Made by a program: the position numbers and the translations under genes. The notes beneath the pieces are model-generated. The model saw only the letters and a list, made by a program, of their open reading frames with translations, did no database searches and was not told the origin of the DNA. From JAJXUB01 sp047974805 (GTDB lineage Bacteria > Actinomycetota > Actinomycetes > Actinomycetales > Dermatophilaceae), in the NCBI GenBank assembly GCA_047974805.1, contig JBKECS010000057.1, positions 1 to 11,990 on the forward strand: a stretch of DNA of 11,990 nt. Direction: 5' to 3'. Position 1 is the first letter of the stretch, and each line of letters starts with the position of its first letter. This document shows, piece after piece, positions 1 through 5,818 of this stretch.

Positions 1-107
1 TGTGTTCGGTTAGTTGAACCATGCGTCACCGTCCCGAGGGCATCCAAGACCGGGCCTCAAGATCGTGACTTGGGCACCGGCAGCGGGCAGGCAAGTTCCA
101 GGCGCAA

Positions 108-136
108 GGCGGAGAGGCGCGCTAGCGCCTTCCGCC
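108..136. repeat. GC-rich hairpin
   Basis: GGCGG (108-112) and GGCGC (116-120) can pair with GCGCC (125-129) and CCGCC (132-136) around the loop GCTA, with a small asymmetric bulge (AGA against TT). No T-tract follows on either strand. It could be a transcription terminator of the U-less kind common in actinobacteria, or plain GC-rich structure. Confidence 0.4.
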
Positions 137-300
137 TGGCCAGTACCCTCGCGCGCTGCTCGGGATATTCGCAAGTGTGTTCGAATGAGGGTGCTCGCGC
201 TTGGCTGCTGGTGCGGGGCTGGTGCAGCGGGGGAGCGCGGGGGAGGTCGTCGGCTAGATCGGGCCTAGACGCCCGTCTGCCCGAACGGCAGGGCTGCCCC

Positions 301-342
301 GACCCCTGGCGCCCCAAAGACCCCCAGCGTCTGCCAGGGGTC
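301..342. repeat. 10-bp perfect inverted repeat, 22-nt loop
   Basis: GACCCCTGGC at 301-310 is the exact reverse complement of GCCAGGGGTC at 333-342, separated by a C-rich 22-nt loop. No gene is attached to it. It could be a terminator for a minus-strand transcript coming from hutH, or a remnant of a mobile-element end; there are no flanking target repeats to support the latter. Confidence 0.45.
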
Positions 343-392
343 TAGGGGCACGGGGTTACCAAGCCCGCGCTTGGGCGGCAGGTAGAAAGGAG

Positions 393-592
393 TCACAAGA
401 CCCTGCCGACGATGATCGCCATGTTGCCGCCCATCTGCACCGAAGGGCCCCGACCGCCGTACGCCGATCCGATTGACGTCACCGCGCCACGTCGTCAACT
501 GGTTGAGGAGGAACGGGCGAGACGGGATCGAGTACTCGGGGCCTCCGATGCCTGCTAGGCCAAGGGATAGCCACGCCAGAGTAGGCCGCCGG
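393..592 (-). pseudogene. Possible decayed coding relic, unidentified
   Basis: Read on the minus strand, about 470-590 encodes a plausible stretch that includes LAWLSLGLAGIGG and then EYSIPSRPFLLNQL, mostly with G or C in third positions. After a shift of frame near 460-475 another plausible stretch ends VQMGGNMAIIVGRVL followed by TGA (393-395), again almost wholly G/C-ending. No single frame joins the two and no start codon is evident. I do not recognise the family. It may be the tail of a gene once downstream of hutH, or a chance open frame in GC-rich DNA; the case is weak. Confidence 0.22.
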
Positions 593-639
593 ATGGCCGC
601 GCAGCTAGCCCAACCTATGGCCGCGCAGCTAGCCCAACC
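593..639. repeat. 24-bp-period tandem duplication spanning the hutH stop
   Basis: A 23-bp unit beginning ATGGCCGCGCAGC and ending AGCCCAACC occurs at 593-615 and again, identical, at 617-639. The hutH stop codon (629-631) and its last two codons lie in the second copy. On the minus strand a +1 frame across both copies would read as an eight-residue repeat (IGWASCAA twice). The perfect identity suggests a recent slippage duplication. Confidence 0.85.
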
Positions 640-2197
640 GGCGGGTCACCCGTTCAGCGGCCGCCACCAGAGTGCCCGAAGCCACCAGGTCGTATGCCAC
701 CTCGATCTCAGGGGCCAGGAACCGGTCGGCGCCGGGTCGACTTGCGCCGGCAGCGGTCAGCTCATCGATGACCGCCGCTGCCGCCGGGGCGGGCGCCAAC
801 GGAGCTCGCATCTGCAGTCCTCGGGCGGCGGTCAGGACCTCAATGGCCAGCACCCGGGTGAGGCCGTCGATAGCGCGCCTCAGCTTCCGACCGGCCGCCC
901 ACCCCATGGACACGTGGTCTTCCTGCATGGCCGATGAGGGGATGGAATCGACCGAGGCCGGTGCAGCGAGCCGCTTGAGCTCGGCGACGATTCCGGCTGC
1001 GGTGTACTGGGCGATCATGTGGCCCGAGTCCACCCCGGGGTCAGCGGCGAGGAACGGCGGCAGGCCATGGTTGCGAGCGACGTCGAGGAATCGGTCAGTC
1101 CGTCGCTCGCTCATCGAGGCCAGGTCAGCCACGGCAATAGCGAGGAAATCCAACACGTAGGCCACCGGCGCACCGTGAAAGTTGCCGTTCGACTCTACCC
1201 GCCCGTCGGCGGTCACCACCGGGTTGTCGACGGCGGAGGCCAGCTCGTGGCCGGCGACCGTTGTGGCATACGCGATGGTGTCCCGGCAGGCCCCGGTGAC
1301 GATGGGGGCGCAGCGCAGCGAGTACGCGTCCTGGACCCGAGTGCAGGCCTGAGGGTCCCGGTGCGAGGCACGGATGCCGCTGCCGGCCATGAGGACACGC
1401 AGGTTGTCGGCCGAGACCGCCTGGCCCGGCTGTGGACGCAGTGCCTGCAAGTCGGCCGCGAACACCTCGTCCGTGCCGAGCAGCCCGTCAACGCTCATCG
1501 AGGTGGCCAGGTCCGCCACGGTCACCAGCCGGTTCAGGTCGACGATCGCCAGGCACAGCATGCCGAGCATCCCGTCGGTGCCGTTGATCAGGGCCAACCC
1601 TTCCTTTTCCGCCAGCTCGACCGGTGCGAGGCCGGCGTCAGCCAACGCCTGCGCGGCCGGACGCCCAGCGCCGGAGTGGTCGGTCACGTCACCTTCGCCG
1701 ATGAGCGCCAGGGCACAGTGGGCCAGCGGGGCGAGGTCGCCGGAACAGCCGAGCGACCCGTATTCATGGACCACCGGGGTGATGCCTGCGTTGAGCATGG
1801 CGACATAGGCATCGAGGGTTGACAGCCGTATGCCCGTGCGCCCGGTCGCCAGCGTGGAGATACGCAGGAACATCAAGGCCCGCACGACCTCTCGCTCGAC
1901 GGGCGGCCCGGACCCGGCGGCGTGGCTGCGGACAAGGGATCGCTGCAGGTCCCGGCGTTTGTCGACCGGGATGTGTGTCGTTGCCAGGGCACCGAAGCCG
2001 GTGGAGACCCCGTAGTGGGGGACGGTGTCGGCGGCCAACGACTCGATCACCTCTCGGGTCTGCTCCACCATGGCACGGGCCTGCTCGGTGAGGATGACCT
2101 GGGCTCCGCCTCGGGCGACGGCGACGATATCGGCGATGGTCGGGGCGCCGACCCCGAGCTGGACCGGAGCGGGGAGTCGGAGACTGGCGGTCGTCAT
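629..2197 (-). CDS. hutH: Histidine ammonia-lyase
   Basis: This cytosolic enzyme removes ammonia from L-histidine to give trans-urocanate, the first step of histidine use. At 522 residues it has normal family length. Seen in it are YGVSTGFG (61-68), RSHAAG (90-95; the Ser-His pair is the one expected for histidine rather than Phe/Tyr lyases), the cofactor loop GSLGCSGDLAPL with Cys151-Ser152-Gly153, then SNGNFHG, SERRTDR and a C-terminal SAMQEDHVSMG. The MIO prosthetic group normally forms from Ala-Ser-Gly; here Cys replaces Ala, a variant I believe also occurs in other actinobacterial HutH. The ATG at 2197 fits family N-termini (MTTASLRLPAP); the frame stays open far upstream, but that part lacks HutH similarity and crosses the regulator. 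No clear Shine-Dalgarno is present. It diverges from an IclR regulator across a region with paired palindromes. hutU and hutI are not in this window. Confidence 0.95.
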   Translation of the reverse strand: MTTASLRLPAPVQLGVGAPTIADIVAVARGGAQVILTEQARAMVEQTREVIESLAADTVPHYGVSTGFGALATTHIPVDKRRDLQRSLVRSHAAGSGPPVEREVVRALMFLRISTLATGRTGIRLSTLDAYVAMLNAGITPVVHEYGSLGCSGDLAPLAHCALALIGEGDVTDHSGAGRPAAQALADAGLAPVELAEKEGLALINGTDGMLGMLCLAIVDLNRLVTVADLATSMSVDGLLGTDEVFAADLQALRPQPGQAVSADNLRVLMAGSGIRASHRDPQACTRVQDAYSLRCAPIVTGACRDTIAYATTVAGHELASAVDNPVVTADGRVESNGNFHGAPVAYVLDFLAIAVADLASMSERRTDRFLDVARNHGLPPFLAADPGVDSGHMIAQYTAAGIVAELKRLAAPASVDSIPSSAMQEDHVSMGWAAGRKLRRAIDGLTRVLAIEVLTAARGLQMRAPLAPAPAAAAVIDELTAAGASRPGADRFLAPEIEVAYDLVASGTLVAAAERVTRRLG

Positions 2198-2252
2198 GGG
2201 CACCAGGATCCGCCGTGCGGTGATCCGTGGAGCCGACCGAGCAAGGGCAACT

Positions 2253-2268
2253 GTCTCGGATATCAGAC
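2253..2268. promoter_or_regulatory. Candidate IclR/HutR operator 1
   Basis: The palindrome GTCTCGGATATCAGAC has perfect 4-bp outer arms (GTCT/AGAC) and an AT centre. Its inner 14 bases match 10 positions of the motif I recall for the IclR-type HutR of Corynebacterium resistens (TCTGwwATwCCAGA). It lies midway between the divergent starts of hutH and the regulator. Binding of the adjacent IclR protein is inferred. Confidence 0.6.
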
Positions 2269-2284
2269 CCACCACGATGACGCG

Positions 2285-2298
2285 CCTCATATCCGAGG
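2285..2298. promoter_or_regulatory. Candidate IclR/HutR operator 2
   Basis: CCTCATATCCGAGG shares the 9-mer ATATCCGAG with operator 1, where it appears inverted as CTCGGATAT (2255-2263). The two site centres are about 31 bp apart, close to three DNA turns, so two bound dimers would sit on the same face. This site is nearer the IclR gene and could serve autoregulation. Confidence 0.55.
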
Positions 2299-2329
2299 GA
2301 CGCAGGAGGTTGGCTGACAGACTGCCACC

Positions 2330-3106
2330 GTGGCCAACGCACCTGCCGCCGGGCACGCCCTGGACGTGCTCGCCTTGCTCGCCCAGCACTCTCAGCCTCT
2401 GCCCGCCGGCAGCATCGCCCGCCATCTCAAGCTCCCGCGCTCGAGCACCTATCACCTTCTGGGGGTGTTGGCCGACCGCGGTTTCGTCACCCATCTGCGC
2501 GGTGAGCGCCGGTACGGGTTGGGTCCGGCGGCATACGAGCTTGGTTCGGCCTACCAGCGGCAGGCCCCTCTGCAGCGGGTCGCCCGGGCAGCGATCGCGG
2601 ACCTGGCCGATGCCGCCAAGCACCACGCACATTTCGCCATCCTGCACGGGCGGGACGTCCTCTACCTCATCGAGGAGCGTGCGCCCGGCCAGCCGCCGTT
2701 GGTCACAGATGTGGGCGTGCGCCTGCCTGCGGCGCTGACCGCCAGCGGGCTGGCCATGCTGGCAACGCTGCCGCCTGCCCAGGTGCGGGCGCTCTTTCCG
2801 GACCGGGAAGCCTTGGAACGCCGCAGCGAGCACGGCTGGCCATCGGTGGCGGCGCTGCGCTCGGAACTGGCGGCCACCCGGGGCCGCGGATACGCCCGCG
2901 AGGTCGACCTGGTCACGTCCGGCTTCTCGTCGGTAGGTGCGGCGGTGCTGGACCACAACGGGCACCCAGCAGCCGGGATCGCCATCACGTATGCCACCTC
3001 CGTCATGGATCTGGATCGCGAGGCGATCCTGGCGGCGTTGGTCAACGAGACCGCCACAAGGCTGTCCGCTCAGTTGGTCGGCCGCCCGCGAGCGAGCGAC
3101 CGGTGA
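2330..3106 (+). CDS. IclR-family transcriptional regulator, probable hut regulator
   Basis: A 258-residue DNA-binding regulator of the IclR family. Residues 8-60 form the winged helix-turn-helix (PLPAGSIARHLKLPRSSTYHLL, shown here as the recognition region around 23-45, followed by ERRYGLG in the wing). Residues 80-250 match the effector-binding domain, with the typical GLAMLA near 140 and a Gly-rich strand SSVGAAVLDHNG near 200-211. GTG at 2330 is the first possible start after an in-frame TGA at 2315. The AGGAGG at 2304-2309 is about 20 nt upstream, farther than ideal. The gene diverges from hutH and its stop overlaps the next start. Position and paired palindromes suggest it senses histidine or urocanate and controls hutH, as IclR-type HutR does in corynebacteria; the ligand and the direction of control are inference. 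Confidence 0.9.
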   Translation: MANAPAAGHALDVLALLAQHSQPLPAGSIARHLKLPRSSTYHLLGVLADRGFVTHLRGERRYGLGPAAYELGSAYQRQAPLQRVARAAIADLADAAKHHAHFAILHGRDVLYLIEERAPGQPPLVTDVGVRLPAALTASGLAMLATLPPAQVRALFPDREALERRSEHGWPSVAALRSELAATRGRGYAREVDLVTSGFSSVGAAVLDHNGHPAAGIAITYATSVMDLDREAILAALVNETATRLSAQLVGRPRASDR

Positions 3107-3711
3107 CCGCCGTCGCAGCACTGGTCCTGGCCGGTGGCGGGGCCCGCCGCTTCGGTGGCGACAAGCTCGGTGCCCCGTTGCACGGCCGGCCGGTGCTCGA
3201 CCACCTGCTCATCGGGTTGCCCGCGCAGTGGCAGGTCGTCTGCGTCGGCCCCCGGCGTGCGACGCCCAGGCCGGTGAGATGGGTCCGGGAGGAGCCTCCC
3301 GGCGGCGGCCCAGTGGCGGCGATCGCAGCCGGCGCGGCTGTGGTCGAGGCCGGGGTCGAGATGGTGATCGTCTTGGCCGGTGACATGCCCGAGGGCGGAG
3401 CGCTCGCCGGACTTCTCGTGGCCTCGGCCGAGCACAGCGACGGCCGTCCTGGTTCGGGAGAACCCGCGGCAGCCTGGGTCGCTGTCGGCAGCGACGGCCG
3501 CCCGAACCCATTGGCCGCTTGCTTCCGGCGATCGGTGCTGAGCTCCCAACTGCCGCGGGATCCCGACGGGGTGGCTGCGCGTCGACTGCTGTCCGGGCTA
3601 GCCGTGGAGCACGTAAGCGTCGCGGACGAGCTCCTGGCAGATATCGACACCCCGGCCGATATGCAACGGCACTCGGCTCGCGCCCCGGGCCCGAAACAAC
3701 CCGACGGCTAG
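3103..3711 (+). CDS. MobA-like nucleotidyltransferase
   Basis: A 202-residue protein of the NTP-transferase fold. Residues 7-21 carry the nucleotide-binding signature (LVLAGGGARRFGGDK, with Lys21 in the usual place), VREEPPGGGPVAA (61-73) matches the guanine-site loop, VLAGDMP (90-96) supplies the metal-binding Asp94, and ADIDTPADM near the end is the typical C-terminal motif. Length fits MobA, which transfers GMP to molybdopterin to make the molybdenum guanine dinucleotide cofactor; MocA-type CTP enzymes and other small sugar-nucleotide transferases are alternatives. The GTG start overlaps the IclR stop as GTGA (3103-3106), so the two genes are probably cotranscribed and translationally coupled. 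No other molybdenum cofactor gene is in the window. Confidence 0.8.
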   Translation: MTAVAALVLAGGGARRFGGDKLGAPLHGRPVLDHLLIGLPAQWQVVCVGPRRATPRPVRWVREEPPGGGPVAAIAAGAAVVEAGVEMVIVLAGDMPEGGALAGLLVASAEHSDGRPGSGEPAAAWVAVGSDGRPNPLAACFRRSVLSSQLPRDPDGVAARRLLSGLAVEHVSVADELLADIDTPADMQRHSARAPGPKQPDG

Positions 3712-3748
3712 GCGGGCCCAGGGATCGATCCGGCGAGGCACCATTGCC

Positions 3749-3754
3749 TAGGGT
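3749..3754 (+). promoter_or_regulatory. -10 box for a probable leaderless transcript
   Basis: TAGGGT lies exactly 7 nt before the ATG at 3762, the spacing that puts transcription start at or beside the A of the start codon. TANNNT boxes so placed are typical of actinobacterial leaderless genes. No good -35 is visible. No Shine-Dalgarno stands between this box and the ATG. Confidence 0.55.
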
Positions 3755-3761
3755 GGTGGCC

Positions 3762-4739
3762 ATGCGCGCCATCACCATCCCCACGCCCGGCGGGCCGGAC
3801 GCCCTCATCGCCGCGCAGGTGCCTCGCCCGGAGCCGGGGCCGGGCCAGGTGAGGGTTGGGGTGGTCGCTGCCGGGGTCAATCGCGCCGACGTCATGCAGC
3901 GGATGGGGCACTATCCGCCGCCTCCAGGCGCACCGGCATACCCGGGACTCGAAGTGAGCGGGGTGGTGGATGCGGTCGGCTCGCGGGTGAGCAGTTGGTC
4001 GGTCGGCGATGAGGTGTGCGCGTTGCTGGGTGGCGGGGGGTATGCCGAATTCGTCTGCGCGGACGCTCGCCATGTCCTGAAGGTGCCGCCCGGAATCTCT
4101 CTGGTGGACGCCGCGGCATTGCCCGAGGTGGCGGCCACGGTCTTTTCCAACGTGGTGCTCACCGCCGACTTGCGCCCGCACGAACTGCTCCTCGTGCACG
4201 GAGGTTCGTCAGGCATCGGCACGATGGCCATCCAGTTGGCCCACGACCTTGGGGCCACCGTGGCCGTCACTGCGGGATCGGCCGAGAAGGTCGCCGCCTG
4301 CGCTGACCTGGGCGCCGACATTGTGATCAACTACCGCGAGGAGGATTTCGTCACGGTGATCGGCGACGCGACCGCCGGGGCCGGGGCCAATGTCGTGCTG
4401 GACAACATGGGCGCGAAATATTTGGCCCGCAATGTTCAGGCGCTGGCGACCGGTGGCCGGCTCGTGGTCATCGGACTGCAAGGAGGCCGCAAGGCAGAAC
4501 TCGACCTCGGGCTCCTGTTGGCCAAGCGCGCGGCCGTGGTGGCTACGTCGCTACGCAGCCGAACGGATGAGGACAAGGCCTCGATCATCGCCGGGGTCGC
4601 CGAGCAGGTTTGGCCGCGGATCGCCGCCGGAGCCGTGGCACCGGTGGTCTACACGACGCTCCCCTTGGAGCAGGCCGCGCGGGCCCACCAACTGCTGGAG
4701 TCCTCAGCACATATCGGCAAAATTCTGCTGACGCTCTGA
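3762..4739 (+). CDS. NAD(P)H:quinone oxidoreductase, PIG3-like, zinc-independent
   Basis: A 325-residue cytosolic medium-chain dehydrogenase/reductase of the quinone oxidoreductase branch, expected to reduce quinones with NADPH. The N-terminal catalytic domain has GVNRADVMQR (38-47) followed by the YPPPPG signature seen in PIG3-type enzymes, then PGLEVSGVV (61-69). The nucleotide-binding loop is VHGGSSGIG (145-153), the QOR-type AxxGxxG-like form. Zinc-ligand Cys/His motifs are absent. The ATG at 3762 gives the standard MRAI start; two GTG codons at 3753 and 3756 in the same frame are less likely because they overlap the -10 box. It converges on the first PadR gene across hairpins at 4766-4822. 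A similar enzyme lies near the proteasome activator in mycobacteria, as I recall (Rv3777 and Rv3780), so this gene may belong to the same ancestral neighbourhood as the activator at 8348. Confidence 0.92.
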   Translation: MRAITIPTPGGPDALIAAQVPRPEPGPGQVRVGVVAAGVNRADVMQRMGHYPPPPGAPAYPGLEVSGVVDAVGSRVSSWSVGDEVCALLGGGGYAEFVCADARHVLKVPPGISLVDAAALPEVAATVFSNVVLTADLRPHELLLVHGGSSGIGTMAIQLAHDLGATVAVTAGSAEKVAACADLGADIVINYREEDFVTVIGDATAGAGANVVLDNMGAKYLARNVQALATGGRLVVIGLQGGRKAELDLGLLLAKRAAVVATSLRSRTDEDKASIIAGVAEQVWPRIAAGAVAPVVYTTLPLEQAARAHQLLESSAHIGKILLTL

Positions 4740-4765
4740 CCTTCGCATCTGTGCGGGGAGCAGGA

Positions 4766-4792
4766 CGCGGCGGCCAGCACAGGACCGCCGCG
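4766..4792. terminator. Hairpin between convergent genes
   Basis: CGCGGCGG (4766-4773) pairs with CCGCCGCG (4785-4792), an 8-bp perfect stem, and an inner CC/GG pair can extend it past one bulged A. An outer pair CGCATC (4744-4749) with GATGCG (4795-4800) could enclose it. It lies between the stops of the quinone oxidoreductase and the PadR gene, so it may terminate both ways. There is no T-tract. Confidence 0.6.
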
Positions 4793-4808
4793 CCGATGCG
4801 CAGTGTTT

Positions 4809-4822
4809 CCCTCGATCGAGGG
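4809..4822. terminator. 14-bp perfect palindrome before the PadR stop
   Basis: CCCTCGATCGAGGG is fully self-complementary and lies 8 bp beyond the PadR stop in that gene's direction. It could be a second terminator stem, although the loop would be very tight, or a dyad binding site. TTT precedes it on the plus strand. Confidence 0.4.
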
Positions 4823-4829
4823 TCGAGCC

Positions 4830-5570
4830 TCAGTCCTCGGCGAGGATGCGGTAGAGCGCCTTGCGAGCGTCGGCTAGCACCGTCCGCGCGCGCTCGATCT
4901 GGTTCTTGTCCCCCGCCCGGACGACCTGAGTGAGCGCCATGGCGAGCCCACCGACCTCGGCGCGCACGTCGAGATAGCCCTCGTGGGGTTTGGCCACTTT
5001 GGCCCATGGCTCGTTGAGTTCCTCGGCGTGCTCGGCGACGTATGCCGTGCCGGCCTCGGTCAACTGAAATGCCTTCTTGCCCTCGACGTCAGTGGCTTCG
5101 ATCAAGCCCTCGTCTTCGAGCAACCCGAGCGCTGGGTAGACCGAGCCTGCGCTGGGTCTCCAGAGGTCCTCGGTGCGCTCGGCAATGGCGCCGATGATTT
5201 GGTAGCCATTGTGTGGTCCCTCGCGCAGGAGCGCGAGGATGGCGTTGCGTACGTCGCCGCGCCGCCCCCTACCGGGGCCTCGTCGTGGCCCACCGGGGCC
5301 GAACCCGCGCCCGCGACCATAGCGGCCGCGGGGCCCGAAGCCCTCCGGCGAGGCATCCTCGAAGAAGCCGTCCCCGAAGTCTTCGTGTCGCCGACCGGGC
5401 CCGCGTCGGGGCTGTTCCCCGCCGAAGCTGCCAGGGCCACGCCGCCGGCCGCCGGGTCCGAACCCGCGTCCGCCGCGACGACCCTGGGGGCCGTCGCCGT
5501 AGGTGGCGGAGCCCCCTGTGGGGCCGGATGGGTCTGAGTGCTCCATGGGAATGTCCATTGGGTATCGCAT
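4830..5570 (-). CDS. PadR-family regulator with Gly/Arg/Phe-rich N-terminal extension
   Basis: A 246-residue transcriptional regulator. Residues 105-175 are a PadR winged helix (GDVRNAILALLREGPHNGYQ, then SAGSVYPALGLLEDEGLI and a wing ending QLTEAG); residues 176-246 form the helical dimerisation part. The first 104 residues are low complexity and very rich in Gly, Arg, Pro and Phe, with GRGFGPGG appearing twice (about 34-41 and 87-94). Such a tail is probably disordered and positively charged, and it more than doubles the usual distance to the PadR domain. The ATG at 5570 is fixed by AAGGAG-like sequence at 5579-5585, 8 nt upstream. A promoter and overlapping palindromes lie just upstream, which suggests autorepression, as is usual for PadR proteins. 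Ligand and targets are unknown; it diverges from the second PadR gene. Confidence 0.9.
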   Translation of the reverse strand: MRYPMDIPMEHSDPSGPTGGSATYGDGPQGRRGGRGFGPGGRRRGPGSFGGEQPRRGPGRRHEDFGDGFFEDASPEGFGPRGRYGRGRGFGPGGPRRGPGRGRRGDVRNAILALLREGPHNGYQIIGAIAERTEDLWRPSAGSVYPALGLLEDEGLIEATDVEGKKAFQLTEAGTAYVAEHAEELNEPWAKVAKPHEGYLDVRAEVGGLAMALTQVVRAGDKNQIERARTVLADARKALYRILAED

Positions 5571-5602
5571 GACATGATCTCCTTTCGCGTTCTGATCTGT
5601 CG

Positions 5603-5643
5603 TCGATATATCGATATAGTACCGTCAAATATTCCGATGGCAA
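5603..5643 (-). promoter_or_regulatory. Promoter and overlapping palindromic operators of the minus-strand padR gene
   Basis: Read leftward, TTGCCA (5643-5638) and TACTAT (5621-5616) are separated by 16 nt and form a good sigma-70-type promoter. Two perfect 12-bp palindromes overlap each other and the -10 region: TCGATATATCGA (5603-5614) and TATATCGATATA (5607-5618). A protein on these sites would block the promoter, which fits autorepression by the PadR protein it drives. This AT-rich patch stands out in a GC-rich window. Confidence 0.65.
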
Positions 5644-5679
5644 ATCGCGGACCGCAGCCAACCCCTCTCCGCCAAGCAG

Positions 5680-5721
5680 CGGAGCCGGTCCGACAACTCA
5701 ACGGAGCCGGTCCGACAACTC
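5680..5721. repeat. Tandem direct repeat, 22-bp period
   Basis: CGGAGCCGGTCCGACAACTC occurs at 5680-5699 and again at 5702-5721, identical, separated by two A. It lies in the intergenic region between the two divergent padR genes, about 40 bp left of the inverted operator pair. The period is close to two DNA turns, so it could be a tandem regulator site; it could also be a simple slippage duplication like those at 593 and 6555. Confidence 0.8.
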
Positions 5722-5759
5722 GTCGGTCTTCGATCTATCCCCTCTTCCTTAGCCAAATA

Positions 5760-5804
5760 CATACTCGGTATGGTGTGCTCTCATAGCCATACATACCGAG
5801 TATG
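5760..5804. promoter_or_regulatory. Paired operators before the plus-strand padR gene
   Basis: CATACTCGGTATG (5760-5772) and CATACCGAGTATG (5792-5804) are exact reverse complements over 13 bp. Each is itself a dyad, CATAC-N3-GTATG. Their centres are 32 bp apart, close to three helical turns. The second site ends 14 bp before the GTG start of the PadR gene and covers the region where a promoter or ribosome entry would lie; a TATGGT box (5769-5774) overlaps the first. The layout fits two dimers of the downstream PadR protein repressing their own operon. Confidence 0.75.
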
Positions 5805-5818
5805 CAGAAGGTGTCGTC

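Larger units (their letters stand above)
1..628. other. Left-flank region without a confident gene
   Basis: No reading frame in this stretch has a convincing start, family motif or sustained coding signal on either strand. It holds a hairpin at 108-136, a 10-bp inverted repeat at 301-342, a possible decayed coding tail on the minus strand (393-592) and the first copy of a 24-bp tandem repeat (593-639). It lies just downstream of hutH, where other hut genes (hutU, hutI) might be expected, but none is recognisable. I see no tRNA or rRNA here. Confidence 0.6.

Noticed and set aside
301..342. Insertion-sequence terminal inverted repeats
   Set aside because: The arms are only 22 nt apart with no transposase and no flanking direct repeats.
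593..639. CRISPR-like repeat
   Set aside because: Only two units with a 1-bp gap, so no spacer structure; it is a simple tandem duplication. The repeats at 5680 and 6555 likewise have only two copies.
2198..3121. Open minus-strand frame continuing 308 codons upstream of the hutH ATG
   Set aside because: It is antisense to the IclR gene, has no HutH similarity and reflects GC-rich codon structure; the family N-terminus begins at 2197.
3209..3895. Long minus-strand open frames opposite the MobA-like gene
   Set aside because: They lack domains and are rich in Arg/Pro/Ala as expected for antisense frames of GC-rich coding DNA.
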